A stretch of 64,000 nucleotides of DNA. Source: Vibrio spartinae (GTDB lineage Bacteria; Pseudomonadota; Gammaproteobacteria; Enterobacterales; Vibrionaceae). Below the pieces are notes generated by a model that worked only from the letters and a program-made list of their open reading frames with translations, had not been told where the DNA came from and searched no databases. Shown piece after piece: positions 38,103-48,136 of this stretch (its first letter is position 1; every line of letters begins with the position of its first letter). The stretch spans positions 930,001 to 994,000 of the forward strand of contig NZ_AP024908.1 of the NCBI RefSeq assembly GCF_024347135.1, written 5' to 3'. A program made the position numbers and the translations under genes.

Positions 38103-38966
38103 TTAATAAGTTGCCGTATTGAATCGCTTAGCAATCAGCTTCGTCACCATGTTAATCAGCAATACCACCACAATCAGAACCGTTGCAGTGCCGTAAGCTT
38201 GATTCCACTCTTCCACAGAAAATAGTTCGGTGGTCAACTTATACAGATGGACAGTCAGTGTCCGCCCTGAGTCAAACAGCGAGTCAGGAATCCGTGCAAC
38301 CATGCCGGCAGTGAGGAACACCGGTGCCGATTCACCAATCACCCGGCCGATACTGAGAATAACAGATGCCAGAATCCCCGGGATAGCACTGGGTAAAATC
38401 AAACGCCAAATCGTATAGATCTTTGATGCGCCTAATCCGTATGACCCTTCACGATAGGTTGGCGAAACAGCCATGAGTGCTTCTTCGGTAGTACGAATAA
38501 TCACCGGCAAGATCAGAATACTCAAGGTCAGCGCCCCCGACAGGATTGAGAACCCGAATCCGAGAATTGCCACAAAAAAGGTCATGCCGAACAGACCGAA
38601 AATAATTGACGGGATCCCGGCAAGCGACTCTGTACAGAATCGAATCACTTTCACCAATCGACTGCCAACTTTGGCATATTCCGTCAAATAGATTGCGGTC
38701 ATGATCCCTATCGGTGCCGCGACAGCAATTGACGCGATGACCATATACAGGGTGGCAACAATCATCGGGAAGATCCCATGCTCATCACCGGTACGGGTAT
38801 AGTTGTCGGAAATGAAATCCCAATCGACATGCTGAATACCATTGGAAAGAATATACCAGATAATCCAGAATAAGAACCCGACCGTAAACGCGGCAGATAA
38901 CCAGATAAACGCTCTGAGGATGTTATCTTTCAGTACTCGGGACTGCTTTAGTTTTACGCGATTCAT
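38103..38966 (-). CDS. pstA: Phosphate ABC transporter permease PstA
   Basis: A 287-residue inner-membrane permease with about six helices. The cytoplasmic coupling loop is MAVSPTYREGSYGLGASKIYTIWRLILPSAIPGI. Together with PstC it forms the phosphate channel. ATG at 38966 is three bases after the pstC stop, indicating translational coupling. The N-terminus is basic (KLKQSRVLKDN), as in other gammaproteobacterial PstA. Confidence 0.97.
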   Translation of the reverse strand: MNRVKLKQSRVLKDNILRAFIWLSAAFTVGFLFWIIWYILSNGIQHVDWDFISDNYTRTGDEHGIFPMIVATLYMVIASIAVAAPIGIMTAIYLTEYAKVGSRLVKVIRFCTESLAGIPSIIFGLFGMTFFVAILGFGFSILSGALTLSILILPVIIRTTEEALMAVSPTYREGSYGLGASKIYTIWRLILPSAIPGILASVILSIGRVIGESAPVFLTAGMVARIPDSLFDSGRTLTVHLYKLTTELFSVEEWNQAYGTATVLIVVVLLINMVTKLIAKRFNTATY

Positions 38967-38969
38967 AAC

Positions 38970-39914
38970 TTACTTCGCCTTCTCTCTATTCAGATATAAC
39001 AGAACTGCATTGAGCATCATGATAAAGACCAGCAACACCACACCCGTCGCATAAAGTGCACTAGCGTGAACACCACTGGCATAGGACATCTCAATGGCGA
39101 TATTCGCGGTCAGTGTCCGGGCTGAGTCAAGGATTCCCTGAGGCATCGCAGGCGCATTCCCCATCACCATAATAATTGCCATGGTTTCACCCAAAGCACG
39201 ACCAATCCCCAAAATAACCGCAGTCATAATCCCTGAACGGGCAGCCGGAACAAGCAGTTTAAAAATCGTGAAAATATTGGATGCACCGAGTGCCAGAGAG
39301 CCTTCTCTATAGGCCGCAGGCACGGCACGAATTGACGTTTCAGAAACCGTGATCACCGTGGGCAGAATCATCACGCCCAGCACAATCATACCCGCCAGAA
39401 TCGTGTTACCGGCAGGGACATCAAATACCTGTTGAATCAGAGGGACAATAATGATTAATCCGAAGAAACCATAAACGACGGAAGGAATCCCCGCTAACAG
39501 TTCAACAGCAGGGCGAATGATATTCGCCAGACGTTTCGGCGCAATTTCAGCAATAAAGACCGCGGTTAATATCCCAATTGGCACGCCAATCATAACCGCA
39601 CCCAAGGTCGAAACGACCGATGCCACGATCATCGTCGCGACACCATACAAAGCAGGTGGTAACCAGTCTTCACCGAGGACAATCCCCAGAACACCGACTT
39701 CTTTAAATGCAGGAATACTTTCTTTAACAATAAAATAAGCAATGATAAAAAGTGAAACAATACCGATGGTAGCACTGGTCAGAAACAGGCCGTGAAAGAT
39801 TCTCTCTTTCCAATCAATGCGCTTTCCAATCCGTAGTTTACGGGGTGTAGAAACCGAGCTTTGAGCGGAGCTATCGTTCATAAACTTGTCACTATCTGTT
39901 GTTGCGATGGTCAT
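38970..39914 (-). CDS. pstC: Phosphate ABC transporter permease PstC
   Basis: A 314-residue inner-membrane permease. Its coupling loop is AVPAAYREGSLALGASNIFTIFKLLVPAARSGI, and the first periplasmic loop has FIVKESIPAFKEVGV. The ATG at 39914 (MTIATTDSDKF) is chosen because AAGAAG lies upstream at good distance; the frame runs to 39968 without a ribosome site. It follows pstS by about 90 bp. Confidence 0.97.
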   Translation of the reverse strand: MTIATTDSDKFMNDSSAQSSVSTPRKLRIGKRIDWKERIFHGLFLTSATIGIVSLFIIAYFIVKESIPAFKEVGVLGIVLGEDWLPPALYGVATMIVASVVSTLGAVMIGVPIGILTAVFIAEIAPKRLANIIRPAVELLAGIPSVVYGFFGLIIIVPLIQQVFDVPAGNTILAGMIVLGVMILPTVITVSETSIRAVPAAYREGSLALGASNIFTIFKLLVPAARSGIMTAVILGIGRALGETMAIIMVMGNAPAMPQGILDSARTLTANIAIEMSYASGVHASALYATGVVLLVFIMMLNAVLLYLNREKAK

Positions 39915-40003
39915 AATCTTCTTCTCACTTATCGGACAAATCCGCGTGAATAGAAAAGGCTCAGCCAACGCTGGCTGAGCAATATATCAAATAAGGGTCA
40001 AAC

Positions 40004-40828
40004 TTAGTGGATAGAGATGTAACCTTTCTGGTCTACAATTTTCTGAGCGTCTTTAGTCAACATCCAGTCCATGAATTTCTTCGTTGCAGCAGAAGGTTTG
40101 CCTTCGCGATAAAGCACAAGGAAAGGACGCGCAACTTTATAAGAACCGTTTTTCACGTTCGCAACATCAGCAGCGACACCGTCAATCGACAGCGGATGAA
40201 CCGTTGAGTCAACCGAACCTAACGAAATGTAACCAATTGCATATGGGTTTGATGCAACCATGGTTTTCAGACCACCGTTACCATTGGCAACTTGCGCACG
40301 TTGAGAGATAGCAGAAACTTTCTTACCACCAATCTTTTTCTTCAGTTCCATGATTTCTTCGAATGCACCACGTGTACCAGATGCTGTATCACGTGTGATG
40401 GCTACGATTGGCTTGTCGTTACCGCCAACATCTTTCCAGTTGGTGACTTCACCACGGTAAATTGCAGAAACCTGCTCAGAAGTCAGACCTTTCAGATGGT
40501 TTTTTGGGTTGACGACAACTGCGATACCATCACGAGCAATCACTTCTTCAATCAATGTTGGTTCCTTTTCAGAAGCTTTCAGATTACGAGAAGACATACC
40601 GATATCTGCACTACCATTTTTTGAAGCTTTAATACCAGCAGAAGAACCCGGACCTTGAACCTCAATAAAAACATTTGAGTGATCTTTCATATAAGTTTCT
40701 GCAAATACTTCCATCAATGGTGTCACACTACTAGAGCCCACTGCTGAAATCGTTTCCTTCGCTGAAGCAACGTTCACTGATAATGCACTGATAAGAGCAA
40801 CTGCACCGATAACTGTTTTTTTCATCAC
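40004..40828 (-). CDS. pstS: Phosphate-binding periplasmic protein PstS
   Basis: A 274-residue substrate-binding protein with a signal peptide (cleavage after ASA, about residue 23). Phosphate-contacting segments are AVGSSSVTPLMEVFAE, GPGSSAGIKASKNGSADIGMSSR and ITRDTASGTRGAFEE. It delivers phosphate to PstCA. First gene of the operon, with Pho-box-like repeats upstream. Confidence 0.97.
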   Translation of the reverse strand: MMKKTVIGAVALISALSVNVASAKETISAVGSSSVTPLMEVFAETYMKDHSNVFIEVQGPGSSAGIKASKNGSADIGMSSRNLKASEKEPTLIEEVIARDGIAVVVNPKNHLKGLTSEQVSAIYRGEVTNWKDVGGNDKPIVAITRDTASGTRGAFEEIMELKKKIGGKKVSAISQRAQVANGNGGLKTMVASNPYAIGYISLGSVDSTVHPLSIDGVAADVANVKNGSYKVARPFLVLYREGKPSAATKKFMDWMLTKDAQKIVDQKGYISIH

Positions 40829-40884
40829 TATATCCTTAAGTGGCTTGATTGCCGTTTGTTTTTTGTTTCAACGAAAGTCACTTT

Positions 40885-40945
40885 AGGACGGAAATATGAC
40901 AATTGTGTTTCAATCAGTTGAAGCATGTATGACAAATGATGAAAT
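40885..40945 (-). promoter_or_regulatory. Pho boxes upstream of pstS
   Basis: On the minus strand TTTCATC-ATTT-GTCATAC (40927-40945) and TTGTCAT-ATTT-CCGTCCT (40885-40903) follow the PhoB pattern of two seven-base half-sites separated by four bases. The first is close to consensus and the second has a weak second half. The surrounding 316-bp gap also holds the chemoreceptor promoter. Confidence 0.72.
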
Positions 40946-41144
40946 TATTTATGTGATGACGCTTCCAATAGCGTTCCAGCCTCATTAACTAAAAACTTAT
41001 ATGTGTCAATGCTGTAAACCATTACATCAATAACCCATCATTGTTCAATATATTAATGATGTCTGTAACACGTCATCTTTGATGTTGAATTATTGAGATG
41101 ACTGGCTAGAATCGACAAGCTAATCAATAATTCGAGGTAAAAGT

Positions 41145-42791
41145 ATGCGCCAGATCATCAGTCGATGCTCTATCAGGGTCCAAGTCATGATTCCGGTCCT
41201 GATAGCTCTGGTCCTATTAACAACAGGTGTCCTATTTGCGACCAACCATCTCAGTCGAGCCTTTAATGGCGTGTCTACATCAACAACACGTATCATTAAG
41301 AATAAAGATCAGCTGACTGCAATCATCGACAATATCTATGCCATGCGGATCCGCGCTATCTATAGTATTTTTCAACCGGAAGATGCACAAACGTTGACTG
41401 CTGCGCTACGTGAAAAGCAGCAAGTCAATGCGACAATGCTGGATCAGTTCAGTCAGCTCCCGGCGATCAAAAATGAAGCCCGAGCACTTCATCAGGCGAT
41501 GGATGAATATGTTCGTTATTCCATTGACGTGATGCTGCCGCTGATGAACGAAAAACATAGTCATCATGAGCTTCGTGCTGATTTTGAACAACGTTATCAC
41601 CGAGCTTCTGAAAACTACCGCAATGCGGGACGCAAGATGGTGAAAGCCGTTCAGACATTGTCAGAACAGATGAACCGTGCTGCGCTACAAGACCTGAATG
41701 CCCACGCCCAAAAACATCATTCCATCCTCATGTCTTCAATCATCGGGCTACTGATGGTGTTGGTGATCATCGCTGTTTCTGCCTGGCTATTGGCAGGGGT
41801 CATTGTCAAACCGATTCATCAATTACAGTCTGCCATGCGGCGAGTTGCTCAAGGCGACTTGACCGTGAACATCATCGCGGAAGGCAATAATGAACTGTCT
41901 TCGCTGACCCAAGATGTCAACACCACTGTCATACAGTTGCAGCAAACCACTGAGACATTGACATCTATCAGTGCCGATGTGGCATCAGCAGCGACAGAAC
42001 TCGCAACCGTCATGACACAATCTCGTGCCAACTTTGATCAGGAGAAAGCGGATCTTGAACAAGTAGCATCCGCGGTTTCTCAATTGGAGATAACCGCCAA
42101 CGACGTGACGAGTCACGCCCAAGACGCCGATACTGCCGCACATCAAGCCAGCGAACGCGCAAGAAAAAGTCTGGATATATTCGAGCAAACCGGTCGCCTC
42201 AGCACTCAAATGGCAGGACAAATCGGAGAAGCGGCTCAGGTGGTTGCGTCACTGAAGGCGCAGTCCGAGCAAATCGGTACGGTGATTGAAGTGATCGAAA
42301 ACATTTCCGAACAAACCAATCTACTGGCACTCAACGCAGCGATTGAAGCAGCGCGAGCCGGAGAAAGCGGACGCGGTTTCTCTGTTGTTGCTGATGAAGT
42401 TCGTCTGCTGGCGGCCAGAACGCAAGCGTCCACAAAGGAGATTCAAGAAATCATTGAGACCCTCCAACAGCAGTCAGGGCTCGCAAATGACAGTATGACC
42501 ACCAGTCTGGGAATGTTGGATAACAATCAATTGATGGCTCAAGAAGTTCAGACATCACTCAATCAAATCGTCGAGTCGATTACTGATTTGGAAACCGTCA
42601 ATACTCTGGTGGCATCGTCTTCTGAAGAACAACGCTCAGTGACCGCTGATATTAGCCGGAATATTAACAACATCTATCAACTGGTCACGCAAAACGTCAC
42701 CGGTGTGATTCAGTCAGCCGAAGCCAGTCAGGAACTTTCATCGCTTGCCGAACAGCAATCACAACAACTCAGTTACTTTAAACTGCGCTAA
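41145..42791 (+). CDS. Methyl-accepting chemotaxis protein
   Basis: A 548-residue chemoreceptor. The first membrane helix is about residues 12-34, followed by a four-helix-bundle periplasmic sensor (about 35-190), the second helix (about 192-213), a HAMP domain ([22 protein letters not shown]) and the cytoplasmic signalling hairpin. The tip motif [24 protein letters not shown] is intact. No pentapeptide tether is visible at the C-terminus (LSYFKLR). The ligand is unknown. Its position upstream of, and divergent from, pstS may be chance or may reflect phosphate taxis. Confidence 0.96.
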   Translation: MRQIISRCSIRVQVMIPVLIALVLLTTGVLFATNHLSRAFNGVSTSTTRIIKNKDQLTAIIDNIYAMRIRAIYSIFQPEDAQTLTAALREKQQVNATMLDQFSQLPAIKNEARALHQAMDEYVRYSIDVMLPLMNEKHSHHELRADFEQRYHRASENYRNAGRKMVKAVQTLSEQMNRAALQDLNAHAQKHHSILMSSIIGLLMVLVIIAVSAWLLAGVIVKPIHQLQSAMRRVAQGDLTVNIIAEGNNELSSLTQDVNTTVIQLQQTTETLTSISADVASAATELATVMTQSRANFDQEKADLEQVASAVSQLEITANDVTSHAQDADTAAHQASERARKSLDIFEQTGRLSTQMAGQIGEAAQVVASLKAQSEQIGTVIEVIENISEQTNLLALNAAIEAARAGESGRGFSVVADEVRLLAARTQASTKEIQEIIETLQQQSGLANDSMTTSLGMLDNNQLMAQEVQTSLNQIVESITDLETVNTLVASSSEEQRSVTADISRNINNIYQLVTQNVTGVIQSAEASQELSSLAEQQSQQLSYFKLR

Positions 42792-42850
42792 TCAATCGTC
42801 ATCCCTTCGGTTTGATCCCAAGGGATGACCCTGAGTACGATTGTGACCCC

Positions 42851-42883
42851 AAAAAAATGCCGTGGCATCTTCTGCCACGGCAT
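42851..42883. terminator. Terminator between chemoreceptor and helicase genes
   Basis: An 11-bp stem ATGCCGTGGCA/TGCCACGGCAT with a five-base loop. On the minus strand it is followed by seven Ts, so it ends the helicase transcript; on the plus strand it may also stop the chemoreceptor transcript. Confidence 0.88.
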
Positions 42884-42911
42884 TCATGGTTAACCACATC
42901 GATCAAATCAC

Positions 42912-44255
42912 TCAGGTATTATCATCTTGCGCTGCCGGCTTCTTCCGCGGAATAAAGACCGCATCACCCACAGGCACATTCTGATAAAAGCCTTTATCCC
43001 GATTCGGTGCCTTTTTCTTATCCGACGGTCTTGCTTTACGAACCGGGGCTTGCTTCTTCGTCGGTTGACGCGGAATGACTTTCTTCGGTCTAATCCCTTT
43101 GAATTTGCCTTTTAAATCGTCAAAGACTGAAAATTGAATGGTTTGTGCCAAAAACGCTTCAACCCGTTTGAAACTATCCCAGTCTTTCGGCCCCACCAGC
43201 GAAACTGCATCACCTTTATTGCCAGCCCGACCAGTACGACCAATTCGGTGCACATATTCCTCGGTATGCTTTGGCATATCAAAGTTGATGACATGAGTCA
43301 CGGTACTAATATCCAATCCCCGGGAAGCAACATCCGTGGTAACCAGAATCTTGAACACACCCCGTTCAAACTGACTCATAATGGTGTTACGTTGCGTCTG
43401 ATTCAGCTCACCACTTAAGGCTATAGCCTTTAATTTCCGCTGATTCATTTTTTCCGTCAATCGCTCAGTATCCGCACGGGTTGCGGTGAAAATAATGACC
43501 TGTCGGTAAGATTCAGTATCAAGCACACGATCCAGAATCGCCTCTTTATGATCAAGATGATCACACAGATAAAAACGCTGACGAATATCTTGGTGCTGTT
43601 CATTCGAGAGACCAACAGCGATGCGTTTCGGCTGATTCAGCATTTCCATCGCGATATCATTGACTTCAGCATGGTCGAGTGTGGCAGAAAACATGAGCGT
43701 CTGACGACGACGATGTTTGGCTGCGTGGTGAATCCGTCGCAACTGAGGGGCGAACCCTAAATCCAGCATTCTGTCGGCTTCATCCAGAATTAAGGTTTCC
43801 AGACCATCCAGAAACAGAGAACGGTGATCCAAGTGATCGACCAGACGTCCCGGTGTTGCCACAATGAATCTCGGATGACGCCGCAGCGCTTTCACTTGGT
43901 CATTGAAGTTTTCACCACCGACAATCAACGCGGCATCGTACAACAGTCCACCCAGCATCGTACGCAACTCACCGTAGACCTGCTTTGCCAGTTCACGTGT
44001 TGGTGCCAGAATCAATCCACGCGCATCTTTCGCAGAAAATGCTTTGCTCTTTAATGACTTGTGCAACATAGGGAGTACAAAGGCAAGCGTCTTGCCCGAA
44101 CCGGTTTGCGATGACGCCAATAAATCCTTGCCGGCAAGCGTCAGAGGGATCGCTTTCTGTTGTATTTCCGTTGCTTGCTTGAAATCGTAATGGTTAACGT
44201 TCTTCAATAAACGATTATCTAAGCCTAAATCTTTAAACTGCAAAGGAGTCTCCAA
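42912..44255 (-). CDS. DEAD-box RNA helicase
   Basis: A 447-residue ATP-dependent RNA helicase. All core motifs are present: Q motif (FKQATEIQQKAIPLTLAGKDLL), I (SQTGSGKT), Ia (APTRELAKQV), Ib (TPGRLVDHL), II (DEAD), III (SAT), IV-VI through RIGRTGRAG. The C-terminal 75 residues are very basic (KKVIPRQPTKKQAPVRKAR...), a non-specific RNA-binding tail. It is of the RhlE/SrmB type and could act in ribosome assembly or mRNA decay at low temperature. Ends at a strong terminator. Confidence 0.95.
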   Translation of the reverse strand: METPLQFKDLGLDNRLLKNVNHYDFKQATEIQQKAIPLTLAGKDLLASSQTGSGKTLAFVLPMLHKSLKSKAFSAKDARGLILAPTRELAKQVYGELRTMLGGLLYDAALIVGGENFNDQVKALRRHPRFIVATPGRLVDHLDHRSLFLDGLETLILDEADRMLDLGFAPQLRRIHHAAKHRRRQTLMFSATLDHAEVNDIAMEMLNQPKRIAVGLSNEQHQDIRQRFYLCDHLDHKEAILDRVLDTESYRQVIIFTATRADTERLTEKMNQRKLKAIALSGELNQTQRNTIMSQFERGVFKILVTTDVASRGLDISTVTHVINFDMPKHTEEYVHRIGRTGRAGNKGDAVSLVGPKDWDSFKRVEAFLAQTIQFSVFDDLKGKFKGIRPKKVIPRQPTKKQAPVRKARPSDKKKAPNRDKGFYQNVPVGDAVFIPRKKPAAQDDNT

Positions 44256-44549
44256 TTATGTGTGACTAAATCAATGTCCATTCCCCATGAACAGGGGGGG
44301 ACGGCATGAAACGCGCTATCATAACGCAATTCCCCGAAGGTGAATAGAAAAGACCGCCACGCTTTGGGGTAAAAATCAGCAGGACTAAGATGATTTTCTC
44401 ATAAGTTTTTCATATTTCTTATTTTCCTCTGACTTTTCATTGTCAATTTCAGTGCTACAATCTTAAAACATACTGCTTGTTGCCGTCGTATTGTCAAAAT
44501 GATGGAAAGCAAGTGACTTTGATCCGAAAGAACAATCAAGGAGTTCATA
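44256..44549. other. Divergent promoter region, helicase and lpp
   Basis: This 294-bp gap must contain the strong lpp promoter. A TATTGTCAAAATGATGGAAAG-type AT-rich stretch lies about 60 bp before the ATG, but I do not assign boxes. Confidence 0.4.
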
Positions 44550-44819
44550 ATGAACAAAGTATTTTTGGCAGTAGCAGCGTCAGGTGTTGTCTTTCTTTCC
44601 GGGTGTGCCTCTAGCACCGATAGTGCAACTACGGCAAAAATGGATGAGCTGAGCAACCAAGTCAGCCAACTGAGTGACCAAGTCGCTTCCCTAAAAAGCA
44701 GTCAGATGATGATGAGTGATAAAATCGATCAGACTTCAGATTCCGTCAATGCGGTACGAGAAGAAGCACAACGCGCTAATGAACGTATCGATCATATCGC
44801 CCAGTCTTACACTAAATAA
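44550..44819 (+). CDS. lpp: Major outer-membrane (Braun-type) lipoprotein Lpp
   Basis: An 89-residue lipoprotein. The signal ends at lipobox LSGC (Cys 19). The mature part is a continuous coiled coil with regular heptads (MDELSNQVSQLSDQVASLKSSQ), and the C-terminal residue is Lys (SYTK), the residue joined to peptidoglycan in Braun lipoproteins. It links the outer membrane to the wall. ATG at 44550 has AAGGAG upstream. It is convergent with an L,D-transpeptidase gene, the type of enzyme that makes this linkage. Confidence 0.93.
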   Translation: MNKVFLAVAASGVVFLSGCASSTDSATTAKMDELSNQVSQLSDQVASLKSSQMMMSDKIDQTSDSVNAVREEAQRANERIDHIAQSYTK

Positions 44820-44842
44820 CATCCCCCCCTCTTTTCGATATC

Positions 44843-44874
44843 AATGCAGGGCAACATTCGTTGCCCTGCATTTT
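44843..44874 (+). terminator. lpp terminator
   Basis: A 13-bp perfect stem (AATGCAGGGCAAC and its complement) with a four-base loop and four Ts, 24 bp after the stop. Confidence 0.92.
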
Positions 44875-44887
44875 ATCAATCGAAGTT

Positions 44888-44915
44888 CAATGACCTGCAC
44901 TGAATGATCTGCACT
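44888..44915. repeat. 14-bp tandem duplication (2 copies)
   Basis: CAATGACCTGCACT is followed by GAATGATCTGCACT, just before the transpeptidase stop codon. Confidence 0.8.
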
Positions 44916-44920
44916 CGTGG

Positions 44921-45823
44921 CTACTGCACTTCAACAACCTCAACCGGGATACCATTTTTACTGACTAATGCCGCTTTGGCCTTCTGGTCGGAATGATTAA
45001 ATTCCGCCATCCACCAAACTAGCTCCTGTGGCAAAACCAAGGATTTTTTACTGCCGTTACTGCGTGTCAGTGGTTCATGAGCCTCGACAAATACCGAGCG
45101 GTCCGGTTCAAGGGACACTTTGACCGGTTCATCAATGACCCGAACTTTTTTGCCCACATGAACATGGTGAAATAACCAATCGATATCCTTCGGATTCATT
45201 CGAATACAACCTGCACTTACCCGCAGTCCGATGCCGAAGTCTTTGTTAGTCCCATGAATCAGATAATCACCGGCTCCGTAGGCAAGCCGCAAGGCAAATA
45301 AACCCAACGGGTTGTCAGGGCCCGCAGGGACGACCGCTGGCAGCTCGATCCCCTTCTTACGATACTCTGCCCGGATCGACCGGGGGGGTGTCCAAGTCGG
45401 GTTGGGGCGTTTCTGGCTAATTTTCGTTGTCATTTCCGGGGTATCGCGTCCAATCCGGCCAATACCGACGGGGAAAATATGAACCAGATGTTTTTGGGGT
45501 TCGAAATAATAAAGTCTCAGTTCCGCCAGATTCACCACAATCCCCTGCCAAGGCACATCCGGTAAAATAGTCCGCGCTGGAATGGTCATCACATGCCCGA
45601 CTTGCGGTAAAAACGGATCCACACCGGGGTTGGCTTCCATCATGTTCAAAAAACCCACATTGTAAGCATCCGCGATATTCGCGACGGTGTCGCCCTTTTG
45701 CACCTCATGATAAATAATTTTGCCGACGATACGGCTTCCCTCAGGAGGAAGAGGATAGGTTTTGGCCTGAATCTGTAGACTCAGACAACACATCACAAAC
45801 GCCAACAACAGATTACGAATCAT
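44921..45823 (-). CDS. L,D-transpeptidase (YkuD) with LysM domain
   Basis: A 300-residue periplasmic enzyme. Signal peptide residues 1-20 (cleavage after IQA). The LysM domain (about 36-84, YHEVQKGDTVANIADAYNVG) binds peptidoglycan. The YkuD catalytic domain (about 98-235) has the active-site signature YLIHGTNKDFG and SAGCIRMNP with the catalytic Cys and His. These enzymes crosslink peptidoglycan or attach Lpp to it. It overlaps the photolyase stop by 11 bp, so it is likely the last gene of the ybgA-merR-phr operon. I recall a similar LdtA gene beside phr in V. cholerae. Confidence 0.93.
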   Translation of the reverse strand: MIRNLLLAFVMCCLSLQIQAKTYPLPPEGSRIVGKIIYHEVQKGDTVANIADAYNVGFLNMMEANPGVDPFLPQVGHVMTIPARTILPDVPWQGIVVNLAELRLYYFEPQKHLVHIFPVGIGRIGRDTPEMTTKISQKRPNPTWTPPRSIRAEYRKKGIELPAVVPAGPDNPLGLFALRLAYGAGDYLIHGTNKDFGIGLRVSAGCIRMNPKDIDWLFHHVHVGKKVRVIDEPVKVSLEPDRSVFVEAHEPLTRSNGSKKSLVLPQELVWWMAEFNHSDQKAKAALVSKNGIPVEVVEVQ

Positions 45824-47234
45824 GGCAGCTGTTATCCTTTGCTTTTTGATAAAGAGACAAGGTTAGCTTTCTTTCAACCTGATGATCAACGATTGGCTGA
45901 GGATATGACGTATAATTCACAGATGGGTCACGCCAAGGCTCATGAATCCACTTGTTTGACAGCGACTCAAGCTCCGGCACCCACTCACGCACAAACGCCC
46001 CTTCCGGATCAAATTTTTTCCCCTGAGAAACCGGATTAAAAATCCGAAAATAAGGCTGACCATCACATCCGGTCGATGCAGACCACTGCCATCCGCCGTT
46101 ATTGGCAGCAAAATCTCCGTCAATCAACCGACTCATGAAGTAACGCTCTCCTTCTCGCCAGTCAATGTGTAAATCTTTAGTCAGGAAGCTCGCAACCACC
46201 ATTCTCAGACGATTATGCATCCATCCGGTCTGATTCAATTGTCTCATTGCCGCATCAACGAGCGGATAACCGGTCATGCCCTGTTGCCAACGCGCCAGTG
46301 CTTCAGAGGCATCATGCCAGTGTAGTTTCTCCCCCCAGGGATGGAAGTTTTTCCCTTGACACAGTGAGGGCTGAAAATAGATTAAATGCTGATAAAATTC
46401 CCGCCAGATCAGTTCATTTAACCAAGACTCAGCCCCCGCTGATAAACGACCATGTTCTGATGTTTGATACAGCCTTGCCAGACACTGGCGTACCGATAGC
46501 GCCCCAATGGCCAGATATGGCGATAATCCACTGGTCGCGCTTAGCGCTGGAAAGTCACGCTGATGATGATAAGCATCGACGCCCTCTCGACAAAAAGCTC
46601 GGAGCCAATCGCGAATTTCATCGGATGTCACCGGCCATGCATGGCTGGATTCTCGCGGGTAAGAAAAGTACTCACAAACGTTACTCAGCTTCGCTTCATC
46701 ATGTGATGGCGCACTGACGGCCGGTGATGGCGCAACGACGGTTGGTACGATGAACTGTGCCTGCCAAGCTTTGCGAAAGGGCGTAAACACTTTAAAGAAC
46801 TCCCCTTGCTTGGTTAAAACCTGTCCGGGTGAGAACACACATTTATCATGGCATGCCTGATAAGCAATTCCCTGCTGTTGTAAACACTGCTTGAGTTGCT
46901 GATCTCGCTGCTGCTCATTGAGTTCATATTCAATATTGACCAACACCGTATCCGCCTGCAGTTGCCGGGCCAAAGCAACAACCACCTCGACACTCGCAGC
47001 AAAATCACTCACTTCCCGGTAGTATAAAGGCACGTTCAATTGCCGCAGCTCATGACGAATCACCGGCAAGCGCCGTGCAATCAAATCAGCCTGTATCGGT
47101 GCCATATCGTGCTGTCGCCACTGCTCCGGCGTGGCAACAAAGATGGCACAAACCGGCTCACCACTGCGAATTGCCTCATTCAGCGCCGTATGATCAATTG
47201 TTCTCAAATCCCGTCTGAACCAAACCAACTTCAT
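45813..47234 (-). CDS. phrB: Deoxyribodipyrimidine photolyase (class I CPD)
   Basis: A 473-residue light-driven DNA repair enzyme. The N-terminal antenna-binding Rossmann domain starts LVWFRRDLRTIDHTALNEAI. The FAD-binding domain has WLNELIWREFYQHLI, GYPLVDAAMRQLNQTGWMHNR and DGDFAANNGGWQWSASTGCD. All are typical of cyclobutane-dimer photolyases. It follows the MerR regulator by 38 bp and is presumably coexpressed. Confidence 0.95.
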   Translation of the reverse strand: MKLVWFRRDLRTIDHTALNEAIRSGEPVCAIFVATPEQWRQHDMAPIQADLIARRLPVIRHELRQLNVPLYYREVSDFAASVEVVVALARQLQADTVLVNIEYELNEQQRDQQLKQCLQQQGIAYQACHDKCVFSPGQVLTKQGEFFKVFTPFRKAWQAQFIVPTVVAPSPAVSAPSHDEAKLSNVCEYFSYPRESSHAWPVTSDEIRDWLRAFCREGVDAYHHQRDFPALSATSGLSPYLAIGALSVRQCLARLYQTSEHGRLSAGAESWLNELIWREFYQHLIYFQPSLCQGKNFHPWGEKLHWHDASEALARWQQGMTGYPLVDAAMRQLNQTGWMHNRLRMVVASFLTKDLHIDWREGERYFMSRLIDGDFAANNGGWQWSASTGCDGQPYFRIFNPVSQGKKFDPEGAFVREWVPELESLSNKWIHEPWRDPSVNYTSYPQPIVDHQVERKLTLSLYQKAKDNSCHDS

Positions 47235-47272
47235 GCTTATTCCCCTTTATAAGCCACCAATTTTTAGTGATA

Positions 47273-48136
47273 TTATGCTTCACTATCAAATGGTTGTAAT
47301 AGTCCATCACTGGTCACAACCAGTGGTGTCTGTCCCTGTAATTCTCTTTCCTGCTTCGGTGTCTGTTCAGGTAAATCTGCGCCCTGCGCTTGCAACTGCT
47401 GGAGCTGACGAACCACTTGCTGCTGCTTACTTGTCAGGGCTCGATTAGAGAAAAAATCTATGCGCTGAAATGCCCCTTCGCTGGCATGTTCGAGTAGTCC
47501 GGACAGCTCGTCAACACCATCGAGTAATGCTGTAAAATATCCCTGCTCCGCAATCTGTAATGCATGCAACCACGCCCAGATACTGCCCACCGGATCGAGA
47601 CTGACACACAAACACTTCCCCAAATGACTCGCTCGGTTCGCTGTGGTAATCATCCAGGCGAACTGCCCTGTCAACATGGCTTGAAACAACCCACGTTGAA
47701 TCGATTGCTGGGAGCTTTTCATCCGCACCAGTGCCTCATCGACCGGAATCACGAATTGCTGTCTGACAATCTCCAGCGGATAATTTTTCAATACCGCCAC
47801 CATCACGGCTTCTGCCTTACCGCGATTCAACTGAGCCAACGCAGAAAGAAATGACTCACACTCTTCCAGTCCCCCGGAACCGGAAAGCTCAAGTTCTGAC
47901 GAGTCCGCCGATTGGAGCAGTTGTGTGACATTACCAATCGAAATGCCTTTCGCCAGCCAACTCTGAATTTGCTGAATCTGCTGAATATCTTGTTCACTAT
48001 ATAATCGGTGCCCTTTTTCTGTTCTGCTCGGCTCGACCAAATGGTAGCGACGCTGCCATGCTCTGAGCGTCACTGGCTTTACGCCGGTGATCGCAGAGAC
48101 TTCACGAATTGCATAACGTTTTTCTTTAGAGTCCAT
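47273..48136 (-). CDS. MerR family transcriptional regulator of the photolyase operon
   Basis: A 287-residue regulator. The N-terminal winged helix-turn-helix is YAIREVSAITGVKPVTLRAWQRRYHLVEPSRTEKGHRLYSEQDI (residues 8-51). The C-terminal two thirds is helical and resembles the region that in LitR/CarH proteins binds B12, but I see no DxHxxG motif, so light sensing through B12 is doubtful. It overlaps the YbgA stop by 11 bp. The tandem operators upstream of the operon are its likely targets. Confidence 0.9.
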   Translation of the reverse strand: MDSKEKRYAIREVSAITGVKPVTLRAWQRRYHLVEPSRTEKGHRLYSEQDIQQIQQIQSWLAKGISIGNVTQLLQSADSSELELSGSGGLEECESFLSALAQLNRGKAEAVMVAVLKNYPLEIVRQQFVIPVDEALVRMKSSQQSIQRGLFQAMLTGQFAWMITTANRASHLGKCLCVSLDPVGSIWAWLHALQIAEQGYFTALLDGVDELSGLLEHASEGAFQRIDFFSNRALTSKQQQVVRQLQQLQAQGADLPEQTPKQERELQGQTPLVVTSDGLLQPFDSEA

